DNA of 31,282 nt from Oscillospiraceae bacterium (GCA_031281115.1 JAITFV010000080.1:1-31282); one strand, 5' to 3'. Shown: positions 1 through 8,790, counted from the stretch's first letter. Notes: a model not told the origin generated them from the letters alone. Made by a program: numbers and translations.

Positions 1-617
1 TTGTTAATTTGCTCTTCTATGCTCTTAAAGCCGAAGGGGTCCAAGTACCGCAGAGATAAGTCTTCCATTTCCTCTTTAAGTTCGTTCATGCCGAGACGGT
101 GCGCAATGGGCGTGTAAAAACTCATGGTTTCGAGAGCTGTGTGGCGTTGTTTTTCGGGGGGTCTGTGATTTAATGTTCGCAGATTATGAAGCCTGTCGGC
201 AAGTTTTATAAGTATAACACGCACATCCTTCGCCATGCCGAGCAGAATTTTGCGGATATTTTCGGCGTGTTCCTCCTCTTTAGTGGCGTTGATGGAAACC
301 CGCCCGATTTTCGTTACGCCGTCAACCATCAGGGCGACATCTACGCCGAATTTCTTGCGGATTACATCGAGTTCGACTCCCGAATCTTCCACGACATCGT
401 GCAGAAGCGCGGCGATAATCGTGTCGGTGTCCATATAAAAGTCTAAAAGCAGGCAGGCGACGGCGAGCGGGTGCGAAATATACGGCTCGCCCGAACTGCG
501 CAGCTGCCCTTCATGCGAGCTGTTCGCAAGGTCATAGGCATCCATGATTTTATCCAAATCATAGCCGCCTTTTGCTTCCGATAGTTTCGACATTAAAATT
601 TTGATGGTGTAGTTCAT
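1..617 (-). CDS. rel: Bifunctional (p)ppGpp synthetase/hydrolase Rel, N-terminal part (cut by window edge)
   Basis: The 205 visible codons are the N-terminal HD hydrolase domain of a long RelA/SpoT homologue, the enzyme that makes and degrades the stringent-response alarmone (p)ppGpp in the cytoplasm. The HD motifs are visible: HPLAVA near residue 48, AALLHDVVED near residue 70 and KLADRLHNLRTL near residue 142. An intact HDVVED suggests that hydrolase activity is kept. The synthetase, TGS and ACT domains lie outside the window. The ATG at 617 is preceded by AGGTGA, which overlaps the recJ stop, and only 4 nt separate the two genes, so recJ and rel should be co-transcribed and perhaps translationally coupled. 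A recJ-rel neighbourhood is common in Bacillota, often with apt in between; here apt is missing. Confidence 0.93.
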   Translation of the reverse strand, partial: MNYTIKILMSKLSEAKGGYDLDKIMDAYDLANSSHEGQLRSSGEPYISHPLAVACLLLDFYMDTDTIIAALLHDVVEDSGVELDVIRKKFGVDVALMVDGVTKIGRVSINATKEEEHAENIRKILLGMAKDVRVILIKLADRLHNLRTLNHRPPEKQRHTALETMSFYTPIAHRLGMNELKEEMEDLSLRYLDPFGFKSIEEQIN

Positions 618-621
618 AATT

Positions 622-2628
622 TCACCTCGTTAAAGACCGAACCTTTGCAAGCATAACCGAACTTTCCAAATCTGCCTTTTGGGCAGACGGCGCTGTTAAT
701 AAATTAATTTTGCTGCTTATCAGATTATATTCGAGCAATCCGAATTCTTTCAAAATATCAATAATAATCCTGAACTTGCAATAATTTATGCCTTTCGCGG
801 CGGCTTCTGTGTATATGCGCTCGGCGTCTGTAATTCCAAGCCGCAGAATATCATAAATAATTTTTACGTCTTCTTTTTCGGGGATTACGCGGGCTTCAAG
901 CCCGACATCAATACTTTCGCCGCGCACTAAGCGCTCATATGTACGCAGAGCCGCGAAGTATCTGTCCTGATTAAAGCCTGACGGACGTATATCTTTCAAT
1001 TGTGCTGAAATACTTCTGGTTCCGTTATATTCGTTTATGTCGAGAGTGACTAAAATGTCAACCGACTGATTGTTCTCATAATTAAAATCGTCATAGGTGC
1101 AGTTAAAATTAAGTATTTTTTGCACAATATTTCCGATTTTAACGTTAAACGAGAGAAACTTGCCGTCTTTTAAAGGCTTTTTCGAGAGGATTGCACAATT
1201 CTGCATTAAAAACAGCGGCATGGGATTCGATTCACCGAAAGGTGCGAGTGATTTCAAGCTTTCGATATTTTCGAGGCTTAAATCCTCCGGCACTATAATT
1301 TTATCTATGTTTAAAACATCAAACGGCATTTCGGGGAAATGCTCTGCGCTGTAAGCTTTGATTTTTGCGGCGACTGAACTTAAATTTTCGCTTTTTGCGG
1401 TGAGTCCTGCCGCTTTCACGTGTCCACCGAATTTTTCGAGATGAACAGAGCAATGTTCTAAAAGCGGCACAAGCGGGAAGCCATCAACACTCCGTGCGCT
1501 GCCGCGGATAAATTCACCATCGTTGTTAATAACAATGTTGGGCTTACCCCATCTTGTCAGCAAGCGCGAACTGATAATCCCGATAATCCCGTCATGCCAG
1601 TTTTCGCCGTTTATAATCAGGACCCGCTCTGACAAAAGCGCAGGGTTCCCTGTTATTATAGCATCAACCTGACTTAGAATCTGTCCCTCGGCTTCACGGC
1701 GGCTGTTGTTTAACACGGTAAGCTCTGCGCTGCGCACTTCCGCTAATTCCTCGGTTTCCGAAAGCAGAAGCTCGGCGGCTTTCTTAGCGTGTGCGAAGCG
1801 CCCCGCAACGTTAATCCGCGGGCAGACGGTGAAAGAAAGCGCACCGGCTGTTAATTTCCCGTCGTCTTCCTCAAGAGAAAAACCGCTGTGTTTCAAAAGC
1901 TTATATAAACCGATGTTCTCGGTATAAGGCATGATTTCAAGCCCGCGCTTAACGATTATGCGGTTCTCGCCCAACATAGGCACTACGTCGCCTATTGTGC
2001 CGAGAGCGGCTAAGTCTGCGAACTGCTCTAAAACGCCCTCGATGTCATCTTCTATCGCCATGATGAGCTTCAGCACCACGCCGCAGCCTGCAAGTTCTTT
2101 GAAAGGCGAGGTGTCGTCCGGACGTTTCGGGTTCACTACTGCGTCAGCTTCCGGCATTGTTCCGCAGGAGGGAGCCGTATGGTGGTCGGTGATTATGAGT
2201 TTTATGCCTTTTTCTTTTATGTAGGCGGCTTCGGGCGCGCAGCTGATACCGTTGTCAACGGTTATGATTAATTTTGCACCTTTTTCCTTTATACTGTCAA
2301 TTGCTTCAAAGTTAAGCCCGTAACCCTCATCACGGCTCGGAATATACCAGTCAACCTCACCGCCTTGCGCCGCGAGATACTGGCAGAGGATTACTGTGCC
2401 GGTTATGCCGTCGCAGTCGTAGTCACCGAAAACGACGATTTTCTCGCCGTTGCAGAGTGCGGATTTTATAATTTCGACAGCTTTATCCATGTCTTTAATC
2501 AAGAGCGGGTCGGAGATTCTGTCGTCTTCTATGTCAATGCCGCGAGCGGCGAGAACCGCCGAAGCAAGGGAGTTATCGGCGGAATTTGCGTTCTGCTGCC
2601 GCAGGTTCCAGCGTTTCATGCCTTTCAT
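622..2628 (-). CDS. recJ: Single-stranded-DNA-specific exonuclease RecJ
   Basis: This is a 668-residue DHH-superfamily 5'-3' single-strand exonuclease of recombination and repair. The catalytic metal-binding motifs are intact: GDYDCDG (D69, D71, D73), TVDNG (D125) and TDHH (D148, H149, H150). The DHHA1 region follows, with NGENWHDGIIGI and GSARSVDGF and a GGH motif near residue 400, then a C-terminal OB-fold-like part. The length lies between the E. coli (577) and B. subtilis (786) proteins. Two starts are possible (MKGMKRW or MKRW). I keep the first because AAAGGA sits 8 nt upstream of it, while the second has almost no room for a ribosome site. A promoter lies at 2664-2692. The gene runs into rel. 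Confidence 0.95.
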   Translation of the reverse strand: MKGMKRWNLRQQNANSADNSLASAVLAARGIDIEDDRISDPLLIKDMDKAVEIIKSALCNGEKIVVFGDYDCDGITGTVILCQYLAAQGGEVDWYIPSRDEGYGLNFEAIDSIKEKGAKLIITVDNGISCAPEAAYIKEKGIKLIITDHHTAPSCGTMPEADAVVNPKRPDDTSPFKELAGCGVVLKLIMAIEDDIEGVLEQFADLAALGTIGDVVPMLGENRIIVKRGLEIMPYTENIGLYKLLKHSGFSLEEDDGKLTAGALSFTVCPRINVAGRFAHAKKAAELLLSETEELAEVRSAELTVLNNSRREAEGQILSQVDAIITGNPALLSERVLIINGENWHDGIIGIISSRLLTRWGKPNIVINNDGEFIRGSARSVDGFPLVPLLEHCSVHLEKFGGHVKAAGLTAKSENLSSVAAKIKAYSAEHFPEMPFDVLNIDKIIVPEDLSLENIESLKSLAPFGESNPMPLFLMQNCAILSKKPLKDGKFLSFNVKIGNIVQKILNFNCTYDDFNYENNQSVDILVTLDINEYNGTRSISAQLKDIRPSGFNQDRYFAALRTYERLVRGESIDVGLEARVIPEKEDVKIIYDILRLGITDAERIYTEAAAKGINYCKFRIIIDILKEFGLLEYNLISSKINLLTAPSAQKADLESSVMLAKVRSLTR

Positions 2629-2663
2629 ACAGGAATCCTTTCCATAGTGAAATAGATAAAGTT

Positions 2664-2692
2664 ATTATACCATATGTTGAGAGAAAAGTAAA
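2664..2692 (-). promoter_or_regulatory. recJ-rel promoter
   Basis: Read on the minus strand, TTTACT (2692-2687) and TATAAT (2669-2664) are separated by exactly 17 bp. Transcription would start about 30 nt before the recJ start codon. It is back to back with the promoter at 2705-2733. Confidence 0.7.
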
Positions 2693-2704
2693 GTAAAATA
2701 TTGC

Positions 2705-2733
2705 TTGAATAAACGCTCTTAAAATGTTATAAT
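2705..2733 (+). promoter_or_regulatory. Promoter of the flavodoxin/ferredoxin operon
   Basis: TTGAAT (2705-2710) and TATAAT (2728-2733) are 17 bp apart, with a TG extended -10 at 2725-2726. The predicted transcript starts at about 2740, so the mRNA would begin with the 2739-2773 palindrome. Confidence 0.75.
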
Positions 2734-2738
2734 TTAAC

Positions 2739-2773
2739 TATAGCAATTCCACATTTCATATGGAATTGCTATA
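2739..2773. repeat. 35-bp palindrome with TATAGC/GCTATA ends (MITE-like)
   Basis: Two perfect 13-bp arms (TATAGCAATTCCA and its complement) enclose a 9-nt loop. The outer six bases, TATAGC at the left and GCTATA at the right, are the same as those of the 172-bp elements at 4240 and 8791. This may be a minimal member of the same family. In RNA it would form the 5' stem-loop of the downstream mRNA. There is no good U-tract, so it is not an obvious terminator. Confidence 0.7.
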
Positions 2774-2775
2774 TC

Positions 2776-2806
2776 GGGAGGTACAAATCCTCCTCAAGAG
2801 GAAGGA
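2776..2806 (+). promoter_or_regulatory. Possible translational switch around the ribosome site of 2819
   Basis: GGAGG (2777-2781), CCTCC (2789-2793) and GAGGAAGGA (2799-2807 region) follow one another. The middle segment can pair with the upstream GGAGG or, as TCCTC-AA-GAGGA, with the ribosome-binding site. The two hairpins exclude each other, as in anti-Shine-Dalgarno switches. This is seen in the sequence only; no known riboswitch class is recognised. Confidence 0.35.
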
Positions 2807-2818
2807 ATAGTCATAAAA

Positions 2819-3481
2819 GTGAAAATTGTTATAATTAATGCAAGCCCGCGCAAAACGGGCGCAACCGCAAAAACACTTAATGAGTTTGCTGAAAATCTAT
2901 CCGCGAGGAATGGCACTGAAGTAAAGAGTATAAATTTATCCGATTATAAACTTAATTTCTGCTTAGGCTGCTGCGGGTGCTATAAAACCGGAGTCTGCCA
3001 TATTGACGATGACGCGGAAATGATTTCCGCGCTGATTGACAGTGCTGACGGCGTTATAATCGGGACACCTACATATGCAAGCAATGTTTCGGGGCAATTG
3101 AAAGTGCTGATAGACAGAGGGCATTTTGTAATCGAACAGATGTTGAAAAATAAATATACAATAGGCGTTGTGACTTACGAAAACGCAGAAGGCGGCGCTG
3201 CGCTGAAAGTTCTGAAAAAATTATTAATTTTTTCGGGAGCGAAAAGATTCGACAAACTAATCGTGAAGCTGCCTTTTAATTCAAACCCTGCCGTAAGCGG
3301 GAAAATCAAGCGCAAAAGCGATAAACTTTATAATTCGATTTTGAAAAAGAAGTCTGCCGGCTTTATAAATTCTATAATTCATTTCTTTGTTTTTAATTTT
3401 GGAATCAAGCCTTTTGTCTTGAGAAAAGGCGATAAGTATGATGGCGTAAAAAAACACTGGGAGAGAAGAAATATATGGTAA
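2819..3481 (+). CDS. Flavodoxin-fold NAD(P)H-dependent oxidoreductase (FMN reductase family)
   Basis: The 220-residue protein opens with the FMN phosphate-binding loop of the NADPH-dependent FMN reductase and iron-sulfur flavoprotein families (N7-ASPRKTGAT). A cysteine cluster follows at C48, C51, C52, C54 and C60 (CxxCCxC), then GTPTYASNVSGQLK near residue 83, which lines the flavin. The cluster might hold an Fe-S centre or redox thiols; that is inference. The start is GTG at 2819 after AGGAAGGA. The C-terminal 60 residues are basic and hydrophobic and match no domain I know. It overlaps the next gene by 7 nt, so the two are co-translated and may act together in electron transfer. The cellular substrate is unknown. 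Confidence 0.85.
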   Translation: MKIVIINASPRKTGATAKTLNEFAENLSARNGTEVKSINLSDYKLNFCLGCCGCYKTGVCHIDDDAEMISALIDSADGVIIGTPTYASNVSGQLKVLIDRGHFVIEQMLKNKYTIGVVTYENAEGGAALKVLKKLLIFSGAKRFDKLIVKLPFNSNPAVSGKIKRKSDKLYNSILKKKSAGFINSIIHFFVFNFGIKPFVLRKGDKYDGVKKHWERRNIW

Positions 3482-4230
3482 TATTTTACTTTTCAGGCAC
3501 GGGAAATTCAAAACACATAGCGGAATTATTTGCGCAGAAAATGAACTGCGCTTGTCATTCGATTGAGGAAGATACAGACTTTGAAGCACTGATTAAATCT
3601 GCAGAAACGATTGCGTTCTGCTATCCGATATATTTTTCGCGGGTGCCGCGGATTATGCGCGAGTTTGTGAGCGTAAATACAGAACTGCTGAAAGGCAAAA
3701 AGCTGATTATTTTCTGTACGCAGCTGATACTTTCGGGGGACGGCGCGAGGGCTTTCGCTGCTTTGTTTCCGAAAAATTATATGCAGGTTATTTACGCTGA
3801 ACACTTTTTTATGCCTAACAACGTGACGAATTTTTCTATACTGCCGGACTCTTTAATCAGTGATAAGAGAATCAAAAAAATAGCTTTAAAAGCCGGAGAA
3901 AAAATGCAAAAAGTCTGCGGGGATATCAAACGCGGGAAGGTGCATAAACGCGGATTTAACGTGGGTTCACGGGCGCTCGGTTTGTTTCAGGCATGGCTTG
4001 TCAAGCCGTCTGAAAAAAAGGCGAACAACTCGGTAAAGATTACACAAAACTGCACTAATTGTGAACTTTGCGTTTTAATTTGCCCTATGAAAAATCTCGT
4101 GCTTGAAAACGAAAAAATAACACACAGGCATAATTGCACCGTGTGTTACCGCTGTGTGAACAAATGCCCGCAAAAGGCGATTACAGTCGCATTTCACGGG
4201 AAAGTGAAAAAACAATACAAAGGGCTATGA
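3475..4230 (+). CDS. EFR1-type flavodoxin-ferredoxin fusion protein
   Basis: This 251-residue protein joins a flavodoxin-like domain (residues 1-170; the FYFSGTGNSKHIAE start binds FMN phosphate) to a C-terminal bacterial ferredoxin domain. The two [4Fe-4S] motifs are complete: C193, C196, C199, C203 and C221, C224, C227, C231. The architecture matches the EFR1 family of ferrodoxin-type proteins in anaerobes, which are thought to pass electrons between flavin and Fe-S carriers. The ATG lies inside the end of the upstream flavoprotein gene (7-nt overlap). The gene ends 9 nt before the 172-bp element at 4240, whose first hairpin may help end transcription. The partner and direction of electron flow cannot be read from sequence. 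Confidence 0.88.
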   Translation: MVIFYFSGTGNSKHIAELFAQKMNCACHSIEEDTDFEALIKSAETIAFCYPIYFSRVPRIMREFVSVNTELLKGKKLIIFCTQLILSGDGARAFAALFPKNYMQVIYAEHFFMPNNVTNFSILPDSLISDKRIKKIALKAGEKMQKVCGDIKRGKVHKRGFNVGSRALGLFQAWLVKPSEKKANNSVKITQNCTNCELCVLICPMKNLVLENEKITHRHNCTVCYRCVNKCPQKAITVAFHGKVKKQYKGL

Positions 4231-4239
4231 TTTTACTGT

Positions 4240-4411
4240 TATAGCCAGTTAAGTTAAAAACGCTTTAGCGTTTTTAACCCGCGGCGTATACGCCGCGAAC
4301 CGCCAAAGGCGGCTTGACTTGACTGCATAGCTGATTGTCCGTGCTGATGGCACGGCGACAAGCGTCGCTTGCCGAGAAAACACTTTAGTGTTTTCAATTT
4401 AATCAGCTATA
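4240..4411 (+). repeat. 172-bp multi-hairpin element, copy 1
   Basis: The element has imperfect terminal inverted repeats (TATAGCCAGTTAAG and the complement of TATAGCTGATTAAA, differing only by transitions). It divides into two arms. The left is closed by CAGTTAAGTT pairing imperfectly with AACTTGACTG-type sequence near 4315-4325. The right is closed by a perfect ATAGCTGATT (4327-4336)/AATCAGCTAT (4401-4410) stem. Inside are hairpins with stems AAAACGC, CGCGGCGTA, CCGCC, CCGTGC, GCGAC and GAAAACAC. It codes for no protein. Copy 2 at 8791 has the same length and orientation, with six differences. Its right end supplies the stop codon of the kinase gene at 4407. Confidence 0.9.
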
Positions 4412-7400
4412 TATTTTTATCCGCAGCTTCTATAACTTTTTCAAACTCGCCGCAAAGCAGAGCTTCCGCAATCTCGTCTAATAAATTATTCGTTTCATCC
4501 GGCCACGATTTCGCTTTCAGTTCATCCAGCGCTGCTTTCGCTTCTCTCTTCTTGAAGCACGCACACGCCGCCGCGATTTCCGTCAATTTTTCCCGCAAGA
4601 ACTCGGGGCAGCCGCAGGAAGCTTTATCCGAGCCGTTCCTGTTTTTATTTAAGAGGGTTAATTTTTCGAGCAGAGCGAGAAGCGCATCCGCGAACAGCGG
4701 GGCTTCTTTACGGATTGTATTTGTTTCGCAGTTTACACCTGCTTTTTCCAGCTTGAGCGCAGTGTTTGAAAGCATTGTTTCATTTATATTTGCAAGCGCG
4801 CTTTTTAAGCCGTGAGCAGTAGTTGCAAGCAATTCAAAATTAATCTTCTCTTCACCGAGTAAATTCTCCAGCACGGCAAGCGCGCTTTTTATGTCGAGAG
4901 CAACTGCCGCCGCGAGTTCCCCGTCAACAGGCTTTTTCCGTCCCTGTTTTGCTTTGCGGCGCGCCGCTTCAAGCACTACGGGCGGCTGCTTATCGCGGAT
5001 AAAACGGTTAAGTATGATGTTAAGCTCGCGCAGGTCAACCGGCTTGGAAATATAGCCGTCGAAACCCTTGCTTAAAAACATCTCTGACGAGCCGGAAATC
5101 GCGTTTGCAGTCAATGCGACTATAGGCTGCTTGTATCCTGTGCCGCGTATAATTTCAGCCGCTTCCACACCGTTCATCTCAGGCATCATGTGGTCCATGA
5201 AAATTATGTCGTATTGCTTGCCGTTCTTGATTTTCTTCACAGCTTCAAAGCCGCTCGAGGCTGTTTCTATTCTAAGTCCGTAAGGCATCATCATGCCTTT
5301 TGCCACGTAAAGGTTCGAATCAATGTCGTCAACGACCAAAACACTGCCGTAAGGCATATATTCGTGTACGATTTGTGCGCGTTTAAGTTTCAGCGTGTCT
5401 CTGAAGCGGCTGGAAAGCAGGCTGCTGACAATTTCCGCCCCGCATACGGCGGTGCCTATGCGCCTTTGAGGCAGGCGAACGGTAAATACCGAACCTTTCC
5501 CGGGTTCGCTTTCAACGATAACATCGCCGCCCATCGCATAAACAAGACGTTTTGTTATGTTCATGCCCAGCCCTGTCCCTACCGTACTACGATTTACGTC
5601 CTTGGCGAAGCGGGCGTATTCCTCGAAAAGCTTGCTGATTTGCTCCTCTGTCATACCCTGACCGGTATCGCTCACGCACAAGACAAGAGTGATGTCATCG
5701 TCCGATTCGGAAACTGCGGGTTCCGACCAAACGGACAGCTCTACCCCGCCTTTTTCTGTGTATTTGAAGGCGTTGGAAAGTATATTGTTGAGAATTTGTT
5801 TAATACGCAGCTCATCGCCGTATAAATCAAGCGGAGTGTTTTCGTCTAACTTCAGCGTAAATTCAATCGTCTTGCTTTCGTGGCACAGCAGATTAAGCTG
5901 CATTGTATCATTTATGATACTGGGAGTACTGTAATGGGTCGGTATTATTTCAAGTTTACCCGCTTCAATTTTAGAAAGGTCTAAGATATCGTTAATTATG
6001 CTGAGCAAGAGATTCCCCGAGTTATATATTATACTGAACGCTTCCTCCGTGTCGGGATGGTTTGCTTCTTTTTGCAGCTGGAACTCGGCGGTACCGAGGA
6101 TTGCGTTCATCGGGGTACGGATTTCATGGCTGATGTGCGAGAGGAACTTGCTCTTGGCTTTATTTGCGGCTTCGGCTTTTGCCCGCTGTTTTTCCGCCTC
6201 GTGAATAAGGTTTCTCATTTCTGTCATGTCGAAAATTGCGCCCACGGCATGAATAGGATTTCCCTCTTCATCGCGGATTGTTTCGCCGGTCGCATGGATA
6301 TAACCGAGGTCGCCGTTCTTTTTAATTACACGGTAGTTAATGTTAAAGGGTGTTTTTCCGGTTTTATCCAAGATATGAGCGGAAAGAGCGTCAGGAACTA
6401 TGTTTAAGTCTTCCGGATGCAGACTTTCGATAATACTGCCGTTTAAATTCGGGAAATCATTGACGTCGTTATATCCGAGCATGCGCCGGAATTCATTCGA
6501 CCAAATAATTTCATTTTCGGGATTTGTCGGGTCTTCCGGTACCACCTTCATATCCCACAAGCCTATATCTCCGGTTTTTATTGCAAGATTCAGCTTCGCT
6601 AACTGCAACTCTTTTTCTTCGGCGGCGGCTTCAATCTCCTGCATCATTTGTTTATGCTCACGTAAATCGCGGCTGTATCCCGCAACGAACTTTTCACCTT
6701 TGAAATCAATGCAGACATAGGTATCTTCATGCGGCAGCGGTTCTCCTTCCGGCGTAAAACACAAAAACTCGACTTTTTGGCAGCCTGTTTCAAAGGTTCT
6801 TTTAACAGCTTCTCTTAAATAGAAATCAGAGCGGGTTCCGCAGGGCTGAAACTCAGGCATTAGCTCAAAGTATCTTTTTACATATTCATCTTTTGTCAGG
6901 TTAAACATTTTTGCCGCTGCCTCATTGCAGTCGGTCATGTTTAGGCTTCTGTCCCAGAAGTGCGCGGCGAACGGCGTTGAATCAAACAGTATCCGTACAC
7001 GTTCATCCATTTTATACGCCTGCTCCATCTCTACGAGCTGAGCATTAACGAGTATATTCTTTGTGTGTTCAACTTTAACATCTTTCTTTGATTTAACTAT
7101 GCAGTTTTCCGGAATATTTACGTTCAGCGCGATTTTTCGAGCCATGTCATGGCAGGTTTTCGAGCCGCAGGCGTAGCAGTCAATGTGCTGCTGCTCATAA
7201 TCGTTCTTGTCTAAGAGCTGATAAGCATTTTCTATATCCTCGTTTGTTATTTTCGGGAAAGGTGTATAAACAGGCTTGTACTCCCGTAAAAAATGTGAGA
7301 GGTCAAGGAGCTCGTCAAACATTTTGCGAGCCGAATTATAATGTTCTTTTTTGCGTTCTTCAATTACGTTATGTGCGCTTTTATTCATCGTTTTATCTAT

Positions 7401-8333
7401 TTCAAAAATACACTTGTCACGCAAAGAGGCGCTGCCGATATTGCAGCCGTCGGTACAGCCTAATACATCATATACGTCGGGCAGAAAATCCTCTAAAGAT
7501 TCTGCATATTTATTCAGCTTGTCATAGACACCGATACCTTCCGCGTTCGCTATGTGCAGTTTTTTGCTCATAAAATATTCCAAATTTTCTTTAAAGCCGC
7601 CCGGCATGGGGAACAGCGAACCTAAGCCGCTTTCAGCGTGGTCGAAAGCGGTTTCCTCATCAGGGAGTTGAATCCCGTTCTTTTCCAAGTGTTCAAGCAG
7701 CTTCGCAAACGTGATGCTGTAATCGGCGAGCCCGGTGCTTTCAAACTCAGTTTTCTTCGCCATACACGGCGAAAGAGCGGCAATCCTGTCGTTAATGCCG
7801 CGATACTCCTTCATATAAACAGAAGTGCATGCCATCGGGCTTTGAACAGGGGATAATCTTTTCAACAGGTCATGGCGGTAAATCTCGCAGTATGTAACGA
7901 TTGGCGGGCAGGGCTGGGTTATAATCGGGGCAGTGTTCTCCTCCAAGTATTTAATATGCGCCCAAATGCAAATATCGGCTCCGAGTGAAACATCGTAGAT
8001 TTTGTTCACGCCGAGCCGTTTTAAACAAGTAAATAATCTTTTGTATTCCGGGATATTCGTTTTGATTGCGGGTGCGGCGATTACCGAAACAGGGACTCCG
8101 CTCGCCAGGTCATCAAAAAAGCGCTCGGTATCATCCCGGAAGCACCTCGCATCATGTTTGCAGGCGGAAACACAAAAACCGCAGACTATGCATTTCTCAT
8201 GGTTAATTTTAACCTTGATATTGCCGGCTTCATCAAGATACGTGATATTCGCCATTTCCATCGGACATTCGCGTATACACCGATTACAGCCGGTACATAA
8301 ATCAAGCCGTTCCCTAACAACTTCAATCATCAT
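4407..8333 (-). CDS. [FeFe]-hydrogenase-like sensor fused to a hybrid histidine kinase with receiver and Hpt domains
   Basis: This 1308-residue cytoplasmic protein has no membrane segment. Domain order: two [4Fe-4S] ferredoxin motifs (C13, C16, C19, C23; C48, C51, C54, C58); a [FeFe]-hydrogenase large-subunit-like domain (about 65-370); an Fe-S domain (C386, C389, C394, C411); PAS (440-560); a second PAS (580-705); HisKA (H736); HATPase (N850, N854; DTGQGM and GTGLGM); receiver (D1002, D1003, phospho-acceptor D1047, K1097); Hpt (H1174). The four cysteines that hold the H-cluster cubane are present (C142; C190 with K193; C293 and C297). The proton-relay cysteine next to the first is replaced by proline, as expected for a sensor. 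Histidine-kinase-linked sensory hydrogenases (group C type) are known. The start overlaps the receiver gene by 11 nt. The stop TAG lies in the 172-bp element. Its kinase core is a close paralogue of 20731-23358. Confidence 0.9.
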   Translation of the reverse strand: MMIEVVRERLDLCTGCNRCIRECPMEMANITYLDEAGNIKVKINHEKCIVCGFCVSACKHDARCFRDDTERFFDDLASGVPVSVIAAPAIKTNIPEYKRLFTCLKRLGVNKIYDVSLGADICIWAHIKYLEENTAPIITQPCPPIVTYCEIYRHDLLKRLSPVQSPMACTSVYMKEYRGINDRIAALSPCMAKKTEFESTGLADYSITFAKLLEHLEKNGIQLPDEETAFDHAESGLGSLFPMPGGFKENLEYFMSKKLHIANAEGIGVYDKLNKYAESLEDFLPDVYDVLGCTDGCNIGSASLRDKCIFEIDKTMNKSAHNVIEERKKEHYNSARKMFDELLDLSHFLREYKPVYTPFPKITNEDIENAYQLLDKNDYEQQHIDCYACGSKTCHDMARKIALNVNIPENCIVKSKKDVKVEHTKNILVNAQLVEMEQAYKMDERVRILFDSTPFAAHFWDRSLNMTDCNEAAAKMFNLTKDEYVKRYFELMPEFQPCGTRSDFYLREAVKRTFETGCQKVEFLCFTPEGEPLPHEDTYVCIDFKGEKFVAGYSRDLREHKQMMQEIEAAAEEKELQLAKLNLAIKTGDIGLWDMKVVPEDPTNPENEIIWSNEFRRMLGYNDVNDFPNLNGSIIESLHPEDLNIVPDALSAHILDKTGKTPFNINYRVIKKNGDLGYIHATGETIRDEEGNPIHAVGAIFDMTEMRNLIHEAEKQRAKAEAANKAKSKFLSHISHEIRTPMNAILGTAEFQLQKEANHPDTEEAFSIIYNSGNLLLSIINDILDLSKIEAGKLEIIPTHYSTPSIINDTMQLNLLCHESKTIEFTLKLDENTPLDLYGDELRIKQILNNILSNAFKYTEKGGVELSVWSEPAVSESDDDITLVLCVSDTGQGMTEEQISKLFEEYARFAKDVNRSTVGTGLGMNITKRLVYAMGGDVIVESEPGKGSVFTVRLPQRRIGTAVCGAEIVSSLLSSRFRDTLKLKRAQIVHEYMPYGSVLVVDDIDSNLYVAKGMMMPYGLRIETASSGFEAVKKIKNGKQYDIIFMDHMMPEMNGVEAAEIIRGTGYKQPIVALTANAISGSSEMFLSKGFDGYISKPVDLRELNIILNRFIRDKQPPVVLEAARRKAKQGRKKPVDGELAAAVALDIKSALAVLENLLGEEKINFELLATTAHGLKSALANINETMLSNTALKLEKAGVNCETNTIRKEAPLFADALLALLEKLTLLNKNRNGSDKASCGCPEFLREKLTEIAAACACFKKREAKAALDELKAKSWPDETNNLLDEIAEALLCGEFEKVIEAADKNI

Positions 8334-8700
8334 CTTTACCTTTACGAATATGTGCTTTTATGCGGCTGAGAAGAGACGGCGCGGAAAAAGGCTTGTAAAC
8401 AATATCAACTGCGCCGAGCGCGAACCCCTGTGCTTCTATTGAGGTATTTCTGTTCCCTGTCAGGAAGATTACCGGAATATCCGCGAATTTAGCGTCGGCT
8501 TTCAAGCGCTCCAAAGCTTCAAAGCCGTTAATCTCCGGCATCATTATGTCAAGCAGAATTAAATCAGGTATAACGTCATTCAGCATCTTGAACATGATGT
8601 CTGCAGACAAAATTGTAATCACCTCATAATGCCCGGATAATGCCTGCTCCGCCATTACAAGGTTTGCTCTGTTGTCATCTACCGCGAAAATCGTTTTCAT
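8323..8700 (-). CDS. Single-domain response regulator (CheY-like)
   Basis: A 125-residue receiver domain with nothing attached: acidic pair D8 and D9, phospho-acceptor D51 (LLDIMMP), T81 and K103. It has no output domain, so it should act as a phosphate shuttle or by protein contact. Its 3' end overlaps the start of the hydrogenase-like kinase by 11 nt, so it is the probable partner, perhaps carrying phosphate to or from the Hpt domain at H1174. It resembles the receiver part of the HD-GYP protein at 23378 (shared pattern KTIF-VDD, NLxMAxxAL, FEALxRLK, IPVIFLT, IKPFS-type end). A strong ribosome site (AAGGAGAG) precedes ATG 8700. The predicted leader of about 300 nt contains element copy 2. 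Confidence 0.92.
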   Translation of the reverse strand: MKTIFAVDDNRANLVMAEQALSGHYEVITILSADIMFKMLNDVIPDLILLDIMMPEINGFEALERLKADAKFADIPVIFLTGNRNTSIEAQGFALGAVDIVYKPFSAPSLLSRIKAHIRKGKDDD

Positions 8701-8790
8701 CTTTACTCTCCTTACTGTGTCATCAAACTCAAAAGTCTTCTCACTCGAGGTTAGGAATTGCCAAGAAATAAACTTGACATCTGATACTGT

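Noticed and set aside
5190..5825. Long open frame of 211 codons on the plus strand opposite the hydrogenase-like kinase
   Set aside because: It is antisense to conserved kinase domains, has no ribosome site and its sequence matches no protein pattern.
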